Origin: Nitrososphaerota archaeon
Lineage (GTDB): Archaea; Thermoproteota; Nitrososphaeria; Nitrososphaerales; UBA183
NCBI GenBank assembly: GCA_027886865.1
Contig: JAPCJR010000019.1
Span: 1 to 39,469 of the forward strand
Reading direction: 5' to 3'
Length of the DNA: 39,469 nt
Program-made: the position numbers and the translations under genes
In this document: positions 17,072-24,126 of the stretch, one piece after another
Numbering within the stretch: the first letter of the stretch is position 1
How the letters are laid out: every line of letters begins with the position of its first letter
The notes under the pieces: generated by a model
What the model saw: the letters and a program-made list of their open reading frames with translations, nothing else
Told to the model about the DNA's origin: nothing
Database searches by the model: none

Positions 17072-18262
17072 CTAAAGGATCTCGGAGAGAAGCTTCTTTG
17101 GGTCCTGAATCGTATCTATGATCTTGTTCATGAACCTGGCTGCATACGCGCCGTCGATCACTCGGTGGTCGAAGCTCAGAGAAAGATACATCATGTCCCT
17201 CGTCTCTATCCTCCCGTCTCTAACCACCGGCCGCTTCGTTATCTTGTGGATGCCGAGTATAGCCACTTCGGGATAGTTCACTATCGGGGTCGCGAAGAGG
17301 CCACCCACCGAGCCCAGGTTGGTGATCGTGAAAGTGGAACCGTGCACCTCCTCCAGCCCCAGTTCCCCGGACCTGGCTTTGGCGACCAGCCTCTCGATCT
17401 CCGCCGAGAGCTCGAAGATATCCTTCCGGTCTGCATCCCTGACCACTGGTACAAGGAGCCCCTGTTCCGTATCCGCGGCTACGCCGAGGTTGTAGTCCTT
17501 CTTCAGGACTATCTCTCCGGTCTTCTCATCTAGGCTCGAATTGACATAGAGGAATTCCTTCAGGGCCGGGACCACCGCCTTGATTATGAGTGGGAGGAAG
17601 GTCAGCTTCACGCCTCTCTTCTCTGCGCTACCCTTGAACGCCTCCCTCAAGAGAACCAGCTCAGTTACATCCGCCTCATCGACATGAGTGACCTGAGCGA
17701 TAGTGTGGATGGACTTTGCCATCCTCTCCGCGGTCGTCTTCCTCACGCCCCTCAGGGGGACCCTCTCTTCATTTGACGCGTGCGTGCCGGCGGCACCGGG
17801 TTGTCCCAACCTCTTGACGTCTTCGTCTGTGACCCTACCGTTCGGACCGGTCCCTTTCACCTGAGCGATGTCGACGCCCAGCTCTCGCGCGAGCCTCCGG
17901 GTGGCGGGGGGAGCCAGGACGCTGTCGCCTAGACTCTGAGTCTGCACGGTCCTGACCTGACCCTGGGGCGAAGGCATCTGTGCCTTCGGCTCCACCGGGA
18001 CTGGAGGCGGCGCGGAACCAGCTGCAACTTCGATTACGAGAATCGCCTGACCGACCTTCACCACTTCACCCTCCTTGACGAGAGTCCTTGCTATTGTGCC
18101 GTTCCTCGGTGACGGAATCTGGACGTTGACCTTGTCCGTCATGACCTCGACGAGCGACTGGTCCTCCTTCACCGTCTCTCCCTCTTTGACGAGCCACTTG
18201 AGGATCTCACCCTCCGCCACACCTTCGCCGATGTCAGGAAGCTTGAATTCGTACTGGACCAA
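17072..18262 (-). CDS. 2-Oxoacid dehydrogenase E2 (dihydrolipoyl acyltransferase)
   Basis: Core subunit that carries acyl groups on lipoate and transfers them to CoA, 396 aa. Lipoyl domain 1-80 with the modified Lys 44 in VMTDKVNV; peripheral subunit-binding domain about 119-151 (ATRRLARELGVDIAQVKGTGPNGRVTDEDV); catalytic domain from about 165 with the active-site HRVIDG at 366-371. A single lipoyl domain joined by a Pro/Gln-rich linker, as in branched-chain complexes. TTG start, 6 bases after the E1beta stop. Third of the three complex genes on this strand; E3 (lpd) lies about 11 kb away at 29584. Confidence 0.95.
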   Translation of the reverse strand: MVQYEFKLPDIGEGVAEGEILKWLVKEGETVKEDQSLVEVMTDKVNVQIPSPRNGTIARTLVKEGEVVKVGQAILVIEVAAGSAPPPVPVEPKAQMPSPQGQVRTVQTQSLGDSVLAPPATRRLARELGVDIAQVKGTGPNGRVTDEDVKRLGQPGAAGTHASNEERVPLRGVRKTTAERMAKSIHTIAQVTHVDEADVTELVLLREAFKGSAEKRGVKLTFLPLIIKAVVPALKEFLYVNSSLDEKTGEIVLKKDYNLGVAADTEQGLLVPVVRDADRKDIFELSAEIERLVAKARSGELGLEEVHGSTFTITNLGSVGGLFATPIVNYPEVAILGIHKITKRPVVRDGRIETRDMMYLSLSFDHRVIDGAYAARFMNKIIDTIQDPKKLLSEIL

Positions 18263-18268
18263 GGCCGC

Positions 18269-19243
18269 TCAGTAACTCGAGGCCTTTCTTAGAGCCCTAA
18301 GTATTCTTTCTGGTGAGGGTAGATACATGCTCTCCAGGGCGTATGGGAACGGGGTGTCGTACCCAGCCACCCTCATTATCGGCGCCTTCAGTGAGTCCAC
18401 TGCTCTTTCGCTTATCTGGGCAGAGATCTCGGCTCCGAAACCGGCTATCTTCGTAGCCTCGTGCGCGATTACCACGCGACCCGTCTTCTTGACCGAATCG
18501 ATTATCGTCTCGATGTCGAAGGGCAAGAGGGATCTCAGGTCGATGAGCTCGATGCTCAAGTTCTCCTTGGCCGCGAGCGGGAGGGCTTCCTTGCAGGTCT
18601 GGACCATCGGTCCCCAGCTGATCAGGGTGATGTCCTTGCCCTCCTGGACCACCTTCGCCTTCCCGATGGGAATGAGATACTCCTCGTCCGGGACTTCTTC
18701 CTTGATGGTCCTATAGAGCCGCTTCGGCTCGAGGAATATCACCGGGTCGGGCGACCTGATCGCCGATAGAAGGAGCCCCTTCGTGTCGTAGGGTGACGAG
18801 GGCGTCACCACCGTCAGTCCCGGAGTGTGGATGAAGTATGCCTCCGTGCTCTGTGAGTGATAGTGACCTCCCTTCACTCCCCCTCCGTAGGGCGCGCGGA
18901 TTACCACGTGAGCCGGATATTGACCTCCTGATCTGTATCTCAGCTTCGCCAGTTCGCTGACTATCTGGTTGAAGGCCGGATAGATGAAATCCATGAACTG
19001 TATCTCTGCCACGGGCATGAGGCCGTACAGGGACATCCCGATCGCCATCCCGACGATCCCGTCCTCAGACAAGGGTGTGTCGAGCACGCGCTCGGCGCCG
19101 AACTCGTCTAGTAAGCCTTCGGTCGCCCTGAATACCCCACCGTCCCTCCCCACGTCTTCGCCCAGCACGATCATGTTCCCGTTGCGGCGCATCTCGTCTC
19201 GCAGGGTCCGGTTGACCGTCTGGACGATATTCCGGACCGGCAA
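18269..19243 (-). CDS. Branched-chain-type 2-oxoacid dehydrogenase E1 beta
   Basis: 324-aa beta subunit of the thiamine-diphosphate decarboxylase. Typical blocks: GEDVGRDGGVFRATEGL, LDTPLSEDGIVGMAIG, EIQFMDFIYPAFNQIVSE, GGGVKGGHYHSQSTEAYFIH and FLEPKRLYR. The HYHSQS..AYF..TPG segment and KGLLLSAI..PDPVIFLEPK are closer to branched-chain 2-oxoacid dehydrogenase beta subunits than to pyruvate dehydrogenase, as far as I can judge by eye. TTG start placed directly after the TAG of E1alpha with no spacer, indicating translational coupling. Confidence 0.93.
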   Translation of the reverse strand: MPVRNIVQTVNRTLRDEMRRNGNMIVLGEDVGRDGGVFRATEGLLDEFGAERVLDTPLSEDGIVGMAIGMSLYGLMPVAEIQFMDFIYPAFNQIVSELAKLRYRSGGQYPAHVVIRAPYGGGVKGGHYHSQSTEAYFIHTPGLTVVTPSSPYDTKGLLLSAIRSPDPVIFLEPKRLYRTIKEEVPDEEYLIPIGKAKVVQEGKDITLISWGPMVQTCKEALPLAAKENLSIELIDLRSLLPFDIETIIDSVKKTGRVVIAHEATKIAGFGAEISAQISERAVDSLKAPIMRVAGYDTPFPYALESMYLPSPERILRALRKASSY

Positions 19244-20311
19244 CTAGCTCCTCTCCCTCATCAACTCGTCCGCCTCTTCCTTGATGTGCCACGGCATCTC
19301 GGCGTAGACGTCCGTGAACATCGAGTAAGGGGTAGGCGGAGGGACCTTCTCGCTCTCTTTTATCGTTCTCACCAATTCGCCGTCCACCTCTTCCTGCAGA
19401 TTCCGGTCATCCTGCTCAGTAAGGAGCCCCTTCTTCGTCAGGTACCGCCGGAACCGGATTATCGGGTCTCTTGTCTTCCAGAGTTCTAACTCCTCGGAGC
19501 TCCTGTATTTGGTTGGGTCATCGGATGAAGAGTGACCTCCCATCCTGTACGTGACCGCCTCTATCAGCGTGGGACCTCCACCGGACCGAGCCTTGTCGAC
19601 CGCCGCTTTGGTCGCCTTGTAGACCGCGAGTATGTCGTTACCGTCCACCAGGACTCCCTCGAACCCGTAGGCCTCAGCCTTGACGGCTATGTTCTCGCTG
19701 GCGGTCTGGCGCCTCACCGGCAGCGATATGGCGTACTGGTTGTTCTGACACAGAAACACGAGCGGGACCTTGAAGACTCCCGCGAAGTTCATCGCTGAGT
19801 GGAACTCTCCCTGGGACGTGGCGCCGTCGCCGAAACTGGTCATGCAGATTGCGTTGTCCTTCTTGAACTTCGCAGCGTAGGCCGTGCCCACCGCCTGCGA
19901 AAGGCGACACCCGACCGGGCTCGATACGCTGACCAGATTCCAGTCCCTGTAGCCCCAATGGACTCCCATCTGCCTACCCTTGTTCGGGTCGTCTGCGTTG
20001 GCCATGAGCTGGTCGACCAGCGACTTGAGGGGGACCCCTCTGGTCAGGCATGCGCCAGGGTCTCTATACGATTCGTACACCCAGTCGTTCCTGTTCAGGG
20101 CGAACGCGCTCCCGATCTGCGTGGCCTCCTCACCGGTCGACTCGATGAAGAATCCGATCCTGCCCTGCCTCTGGAGGAGGAGCATCCTCTCGTTGAATCG
20201 CCTGACGAGAAGCATCTCTCTGTACATCTTTTTGAGGTCTTCGTCGCGGAGTTTAGGCTCTAGCTTGGAGTCATACTCGCCATCGGCCCTGACGACCTGT
20301 AGCATCTCCAT
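19244..20311 (-). CDS. Branched-chain-type 2-oxoacid dehydrogenase E1 alpha
   Basis: 355-aa alpha subunit that binds thiamine diphosphate: the GDG...NN motif runs from FGDGATSQGEF (160-170) to CQNNQYAIS (188-196). The phosphorylation-loop region reads YRMGGHSSSDDPTKYR, the SDD-x-x-x-YR form found in branched-chain E1alpha, rather than the YRGHSMSDP form of pyruvate dehydrogenase. Likely substrates are the 2-oxo acids of Val, Leu and Ile, though archaeal complexes of this type can be broad. ATG start. Upstream lies lipA on the same strand with a 56-base gap containing a small inverted repeat. Confidence 0.93.
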   Translation of the reverse strand: MEMLQVVRADGEYDSKLEPKLRDEDLKKMYREMLLVRRFNERMLLLQRQGRIGFFIESTGEEATQIGSAFALNRNDWVYESYRDPGACLTRGVPLKSLVDQLMANADDPNKGRQMGVHWGYRDWNLVSVSSPVGCRLSQAVGTAYAAKFKKDNAICMTSFGDGATSQGEFHSAMNFAGVFKVPLVFLCQNNQYAISLPVRRQTASENIAVKAEAYGFEGVLVDGNDILAVYKATKAAVDKARSGGGPTLIEAVTYRMGGHSSSDDPTKYRSSEELELWKTRDPIIRFRRYLTKKGLLTEQDDRNLQEEVDGELVRTIKESEKVPPPTPYSMFTDVYAEMPWHIKEEADELMRERS

Positions 20312-20327
20312 TGCTATTCTTTTACCA

Positions 20328-20350
20328 TGAGAGAAGTCCGTTTCCTCTCA
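20328..20350 (-). repeat. Short inverted repeat between lipA and E1 alpha
   Basis: TGAGAG (20328-20333) and CTCTCA (20345-20350) are perfect complements around an 11-base loop, 17 bases upstream of the E1alpha start. It could be an RNA hairpin in the lipA-E1alpha message or an operator; six base pairs is weak evidence. Confidence 0.3.
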
Positions 20351-20367
20351 GATAAGACTTTCCAAAA

Positions 20368-21264
20368 TCAGGACGGAGGTTCGTTGATTGTTCCCGGACT
20401 CCTCACGATGGACCTGACGAAAAACTCGCCTGCTCTGTAGCTGCTCCTCACCAGCGGACCGGACGCTACGTACTTGAAGCCCAGTTCCTCTCCCATCTTT
20501 CTGTATGCCTCAAAGCTCTCAGGCCTGACGTATTCCTTGACCGGAAGGTGCCTTGAAGAAGGCCTTAGGTACTGCCCCACCGTGAGGAAATCGACGCCGG
20601 CGTCCCTCAGATGCAGCATGGCGAGCCTGACCTCCTCTTCCTGCTCGCCCAAGCCCACCATAATCGAGGACTTTGTGAACATCCTCCGGTCAAGCTTCTT
20701 AATGCTCCTGAGTACCGAGAGAGACTGCCAGTAAGTAGCCCTGGGATCTCTGACCTTCTCAGTCAGAAAGAGGGTGGTCTCGATGTTGTGCGCGATAACG
20801 TCAGGCCGTGCCTGAACGACCTTCCTTATCGATTCAAGGTCGTTCTGGAAGTCCGGAATCAACACTTCCACCATCATGCCGGGGCTCGTCTCTCTGATCT
20901 TGGTGATGGTCCTTGCGAAATGGGATGCCCCGCCGTCCGCGACGTCATCCCTGTCAACCGACGTCAGCACGACGTAGTTCAGGTCCATCTGCGACAGGGC
21001 GAAAGCAACGTTGTCGGGCTCGAGTTCATCCAGAGCGGCCTTCGGCTTGCCGGGAGTGACCATGCAGAACCTGCAGGCTCGGGAGCACATGTCGCCCATG
21101 AGCATCAGAGTGGCGGTGCCGCCGCCCCAGCATTCCCCTACGTTGGGGCAGTGTGCCTCCTCGCAGACCGTATGGAGGTTGAGGCCGGCGAAGAGCTCCT
21201 TGAGCCTCAGGTAGTTCTCCCCCTCGCTGGGGAGAACCGTCAGCCACTCGGGTTTTCTTTCCAA
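20368..21264 (-). CDS. lipA: Lipoyl synthase
   Basis: Radical SAM enzyme that inserts two sulfurs into protein-bound octanoyl groups, making lipoate on E2. 298 aa. The auxiliary cluster motif C-x4-C-x5-C is CEEAHCPNVGEC and the radical SAM motif C-x3-C-x2-C is CSRACRFC, both near the N-terminus; the C-terminal R-S-S-Y-R-A-G motif that supplies the serine ligand is present. TTG start 12 bases after the HTH regulator stop, so the regulator, lipA and the E1/E2 genes are likely one operon. Together with lipB (30990) it completes endogenous lipoylation. Confidence 0.96.
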   Translation of the reverse strand: MERKPEWLTVLPSEGENYLRLKELFAGLNLHTVCEEAHCPNVGECWGGGTATLMLMGDMCSRACRFCMVTPGKPKAALDELEPDNVAFALSQMDLNYVVLTSVDRDDVADGGASHFARTITKIRETSPGMMVEVLIPDFQNDLESIRKVVQARPDVIAHNIETTLFLTEKVRDPRATYWQSLSVLRSIKKLDRRMFTKSSIMVGLGEQEEEVRLAMLHLRDAGVDFLTVGQYLRPSSRHLPVKEYVRPESFEAYRKMGEELGFKYVASGPLVRSSYRAGEFFVRSIVRSPGTINEPPS

Positions 21265-21276
21265 GTCCGCGTTTCC

Positions 21277-21699
21277 TTATACTGCCGCTCTGGGCTTTAT
21301 GTGGCTGCTCTCTATAGAGAGACCACCCACACACGCATAGCATCCGTCTGTCTTGAACTCGGGGTCGAGGTCTTCGTGGAGCTTGCACATCACATGGTTG
21401 AACCTGATGTAGTCACAAACCTCGGTCATCATCCTCAGCGCTTCCCTCTGATCGGGCTTCTCCGAGGAGAGCACTTCGGCGACCTGGTCAGCCGCCTTGG
21501 CAAGGTTCGGGTCCACCTCGAGGTTTAGCATGGTCCCGCGCGCCTTCCTAGCGTAGTTGCTGACTGACGCCTGCGTCACTCCTAGCCTCATGGCCACCTC
21601 TTGCTGGGTCAGGTCGTAATTCTCGGTGAGCCTCTTCGACACCATCGCCCGAAAAGCTGGGAGGGCGCTCTTCGAAATTATCTCGTAAGGATTGATCAA
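21277..21699 (-). CDS. HTH transcriptional regulator with C-terminal cysteines
   Basis: 140 aa from a TTG at 21699. Helix-turn-helix at about 30-51 (LTQQEVAMRLGVTQASVSNYAR), preceded by the NPYEIISKSALPAFRAM segment usual at the N-terminus of this archaeal family (COG2522-like). Cysteines at about 95, 105, 120 and 123 may bind metal or an Fe-S cluster. An ATG at 21726 would add 9 residues, but it abuts the TATA box CTTAAATATA (21727-21736, minus strand), which places the transcript start near 21705; the TTG is therefore preferred. It is divergent from the ilvB leader and heads the lipA-E1-E2 operon, so it is a good candidate to regulate both sides. Confidence 0.82.
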   Translation of the reverse strand: MINPYEIISKSALPAFRAMVSKRLTENYDLTQQEVAMRLGVTQASVSNYARKARGTMLNLEVDPNLAKAADQVAEVLSSEKPDQREALRMMTEVCDYIRFNHVMCKLHEDLDPEFKTDGCYACVGGLSIESSHIKPRAAV

Positions 21700-21726
21700 A
21701 GCACTCTGCCCTCGATATAACGCCAT

Positions 21727-21736
21727 TATATTTAAG
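21727..21736 (-). promoter_or_regulatory. TATA box of the HTH regulator / lipA operon
   Basis: CTTAAATATA on the minus strand, centred near 21731; 26 nt downstream is about 21705, 6 bases before the TTG at 21699. Confidence 0.6.
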
Positions 21737-21779
21737 TCTACTCGGGGCAGAGATTCGGCGGTTATTGCAATCTGCCAAG

Positions 21780-21788
21780 TTTTAAATA
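21780..21788 (+). promoter_or_regulatory. TATA box of the ilvB leader and ilv-leu operon
   Basis: TTTTAAATA centred at 21784; the predicted transcription start (about 21810) is 2-3 bases before the ATG of the leader ORF at 21813, making the leader peptide practically leaderless and the first thing translated on the ilv-leu message. The preceding bases are not obviously BRE-like beyond an AAG at 21777-21779. Confidence 0.6.
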
Positions 21789-21810
21789 GAAGAAAAGATA
21801 GGTTGAGAGG

Positions 21811-21910
21811 TCATGCAAGGAAACAACGCTATCGCCACCGCCGTTTTTCAACAACTAGCGTTGATTGTTTTAGTCTAAATTTCCTCGCAGACGTAGCTCA
21901 TGCGAGGAAA
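21811..21910 (+). repeat. Near-perfect 13-base direct repeat in the ilvB leader
   Basis: TCATGCAAGGAAA at 21811-21823 and TCATGCGAGGAAA at 21898-21910 differ in one base. The first copy contains the leader ORF start codon; the second is the right arm of the hairpin. The left arm (21880-21889) is the inverted copy, so TGCRAGGAAA occurs three times in 100 bases. It may be an RNA switch or a set of operator sites. Confidence 0.65.
21813..21878 (+). CDS. Putative leader peptide of the ilv-leu operon
   Basis: A 21-codon ORF beginning ATG CAA GGA AAC AAC and ending CTA GCG TTG ATT GTT TTA GTC TAA. The last seven residues are LALIVLV: six of seven are Leu, Ile or Val, the three end products of the operon that follows. 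Leu is encoded by CTA, TTG and TTA, codons that look uncommon in the neighbouring genes, which prefer CTC and CTG. The TAA overlaps the first base pairs of a perfect 13-bp inverted repeat. This is the arrangement of bacterial ilv attenuator leaders such as IvbL. That the ORF is translated and regulatory is inference; it is also possible that a short AT-rich spacer encodes hydrophobic residues by chance. Confidence 0.5.
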   Translation: MQGNNAIATAVFQQLALIVLV

Positions 21911-21913
21911 TTT
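21877..21913 (+). promoter_or_regulatory. Perfect 13-bp inverted repeat (hairpin) before ilvB
   Basis: AAATTTCCTCGCA (21877-21889) and TGCGAGGAAATTT (21901-21913) are exact complements around an 11-base loop. The hairpin begins at the stop codon of the leader ORF and ends 5 bases before GGTGA (21918-21922), a candidate ribosome-binding site for ilvB. No U-tract follows, so it is not an ordinary terminator. A ribosome held at the final Leu/Ile/Val codons would cover the left arm and keep the hairpin open. As DNA it could equally be the operator of a dimeric regulator, with the divergent HTH protein the obvious candidate. Confidence 0.7.
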
Positions 21914-21934
21914 GATTGGTGAATAGTGGTTACA

Positions 21935-23653
21935 ATGACTGAAAAAATGTCCGGTGCCCGGGCTATCGTAGAGGCCCTTGAAAGGGAGAAGGTAGAGTAC
22001 ATCTTCGGCATGCCTGGAGGAGCCAGTCTGCCCCTGTATGACGCGCTCTGGGACTCGAAGATCAAACACGTGCTGGTGAGGCACGAACAGATAGGCGCGC
22101 ACATGGCCGACGCATACGGAAGAGTGTCCAGACGTGCAGGCGTCTGCACGGCGACGTCGGGACCAGGAGCGACGAACCTCGTGACCGGCATAGCGACGGC
22201 CTTCGCCGATTCCTCGCCCGTGGTTGCCATCACCGGCCAGGTCCCCAAGGTCATGACCGGCAAGAACGGATTCCAGGAGACGGACGTCGTCGGTCTGCTC
22301 ACGCCGATCACCAAGTACACGCTACAACCTCTTTCTGCAGCGGAGATTCCTTCAGCGATCAAGAAAGGGTTCTACATCGCCCAGACGGGGCGCCCCGGAC
22401 CCGTGCTTATCGACGTGCCGAAGGACGTCCAGCAGGAGGAGGTCGAGATTACCTTCCCCGAATCGATCCAGATCAGGGGTTATCGCTCCAGCTATCCGGT
22501 CGACAGACAGGACATCGAGCGCGCCGCGGACATGCTGGCCAGGGCCGAAAGGCCGGTCCTCTTTGGAGGGGGAGGGATTCGAATCGCGGACGCGTCTCTG
22601 AAGTTCACGGCGATAGCGGAGCTCCTCATGGCTCCCGTGATAACCACGCTCCAGGGAAAGGGAACCTTCCCGGAAGACCATCCACTCTCAGTCGGACCCA
22701 TAGGCATGCACGGACGTGCAGAGGCCAACAAGATCGTCCAGGAGTGCGACCTACTGCTCGCAGTAGGCGTAAGGTTCTCGGACCGTTCCACAGGCACATT
22801 CCACGAATTCGCTCCGGAAGCCAAGATAATACACATAGACGCCGACCCCACGGAGTTCAACAAGAACAAGCTGGTGGACCTCTCAATCCTCGGTGACGCC
22901 AACGAGGTGCTCGCCCTGCTCTACGACGCGCTCGTCAGAAGGCTCATCAGGAAGGACGAGAACAACGCGTGGCTGAAACATCTCAACCAGGTGCGCGAAG
23001 AGCTCAAGGGTATACCGGCCTACAAGGACTCGTACGCGGAGCTTTCCGGGCCGAAGATCGTCAAGATGATGAGGAGCATCCTTCCTCCGGAATCGATACT
23101 CACGACGGGGGTCGGAAGGCACCAGATGTGGTGCGAGATACACTACAAGGTCCTGCGCCCAAGGACGTGGATCACCTCCACCGGGTTGGGCACGATGGGG
23201 TTCGGTCTGCCGGCGGCGCTCGGCGCCAAGTTCGCGGCACCAGACGTGCCCGTGGTCGACTTCGACGGCGACGGGAGCTTCGTCATGACTGAGCAGGCCC
23301 TCGCCACCGCGGTTGAAGAGAAGCTTCCCGTTGTCTCGGTAATCGTCAACGACAGGAGCCTTGGGATGGTGGAGCAGTGGCAGCGGCTCATGTACAACAG
23401 GCGGTTCATCGGCATAAGGTTCCAGAACATACCTGACTTTGTCAAGCTTGCCCAGGCGTATGGGGTGCAGGGCAGGACAGTAGGCTCCCTCCAGGAGTTC
23501 GGGAACGCCCTCAAGGAGGGCCTGAAGAGTGACTCGCCCTCGGTGGTCGAGGTCCCGGTCTCTCACGAAGAGGACGTGTTCCCGTTCATGCCCCCCGGAA
23601 AGGGAGTCAAAGACACGGTCTACGGAACGTCAAAGGAGATGGCTGTCTTTTGA
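21935..23653 (+). CDS. ilvB: Acetolactate synthase, catalytic subunit
   Basis: Thiamine-diphosphate and FAD enzyme that joins pyruvate with pyruvate or 2-oxobutyrate, the first common step to Val/Leu and Ile. 572 aa from ATG 21935; a GTG at 21926 would add three residues and an ATG at 21947 would remove four. The catalytic Glu is in RHEQIGAHMADAYGR; the thiamine motif GDGS...N runs in DFDGDGSFVMTEQ to VNDRSLGMVEQWQ; the FAD region is IGPIGMHGRAEAN. First enzyme gene of ilvB-ilvN-leuA-leuC-leuD-leuB-ilvE; preceded by the leader ORF and hairpin, so the whole operon may be under their control. Confidence 0.96.
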   Translation: MTEKMSGARAIVEALEREKVEYIFGMPGGASLPLYDALWDSKIKHVLVRHEQIGAHMADAYGRVSRRAGVCTATSGPGATNLVTGIATAFADSSPVVAITGQVPKVMTGKNGFQETDVVGLLTPITKYTLQPLSAAEIPSAIKKGFYIAQTGRPGPVLIDVPKDVQQEEVEITFPESIQIRGYRSSYPVDRQDIERAADMLARAERPVLFGGGGIRIADASLKFTAIAELLMAPVITTLQGKGTFPEDHPLSVGPIGMHGRAEANKIVQECDLLLAVGVRFSDRSTGTFHEFAPEAKIIHIDADPTEFNKNKLVDLSILGDANEVLALLYDALVRRLIRKDENNAWLKHLNQVREELKGIPAYKDSYAELSGPKIVKMMRSILPPESILTTGVGRHQMWCEIHYKVLRPRTWITSTGLGTMGFGLPAALGAKFAAPDVPVVDFDGDGSFVMTEQALATAVEEKLPVVSVIVNDRSLGMVEQWQRLMYNRRFIGIRFQNIPDFVKLAQAYGVQGRTVGSLQEFGNALKEGLKSDSPSVVEVPVSHEEDVFPFMPPGKGVKDTVYGTSKEMAVF

Positions 23654-24126
23654 CTGTCGCAAAAGTACTCTCTGCGCTGGTTGAGAACAAGCCAGGCGCG
23701 TTGTTCAGAGTGATTCACGTCGTGCGGCTGATGCGCCTCAATATCGAAGGGATGACCTTGGGCGTCACGAACGGAGGGGAGGACTGCAGGATCACGATCA
23801 CTCTCGACGGGGACGAGGCGGCGGTAGAGCACGTCGCCAGACAGCTCGTGAAGGTCATAGACGTCCTCGAGGCGCACACATACAGCCCCGAGCAGATTAC
23901 GGCGAGGGAGCTCGCCCTGGTAAGGATTAACACCGACAAGATGTCCCTGACGGACATACAGAAGATGAAGTCGAGCCGCATCGTCGACTCCTCCCCTCAC
24001 TCGGTGGTCGTCGAGATAGTCGGCAGCGCGAGTGAGATAGACGACTTCGTGGCCGGCCTGAAGACGTCCGTCCTAGATATAGCAAGGACGGGAGTGGCGG
24101 CACTTCCCAAGGAGATTTCAGCATGA
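23650..24126 (+). CDS. ilvN: Acetolactate synthase, regulatory subunit
   Basis: 158-aa small subunit that activates IlvB and confers valine feedback inhibition. N-terminal ACT domain (VLSALVENKPGALFRVIHVVRLMRLNIEGMTLGV) followed by the ALS C-terminal domain containing ELALVRINTD and HSVVVEIVGSASEIDDFVAGL. TTG start overlapping the ilvB stop (TTGA), hence translationally coupled. Confidence 0.95.
   Translation: MTVAKVLSALVENKPGALFRVIHVVRLMRLNIEGMTLGVTNGGEDCRITITLDGDEAAVEHVARQLVKVIDVLEAHTYSPEQITARELALVRINTDKMSLTDIQKMKSSRIVDSSPHSVVVEIVGSASEIDDFVAGLKTSVLDIARTGVAALPKEISA

Noticed and set aside
21877..21913. Hairpin as an intrinsic transcription terminator
   Set aside because: No T-run follows the right arm, and archaeal termination depends on T-tracts rather than hairpins.
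21692..21922. 76-codon frame across the ilvB leader region
   Set aside because: It starts inside the regulator gene, crosses two promoters and encodes a basic, unpatterned product; the shorter leader ORF at 21813 fits the promoter far better.
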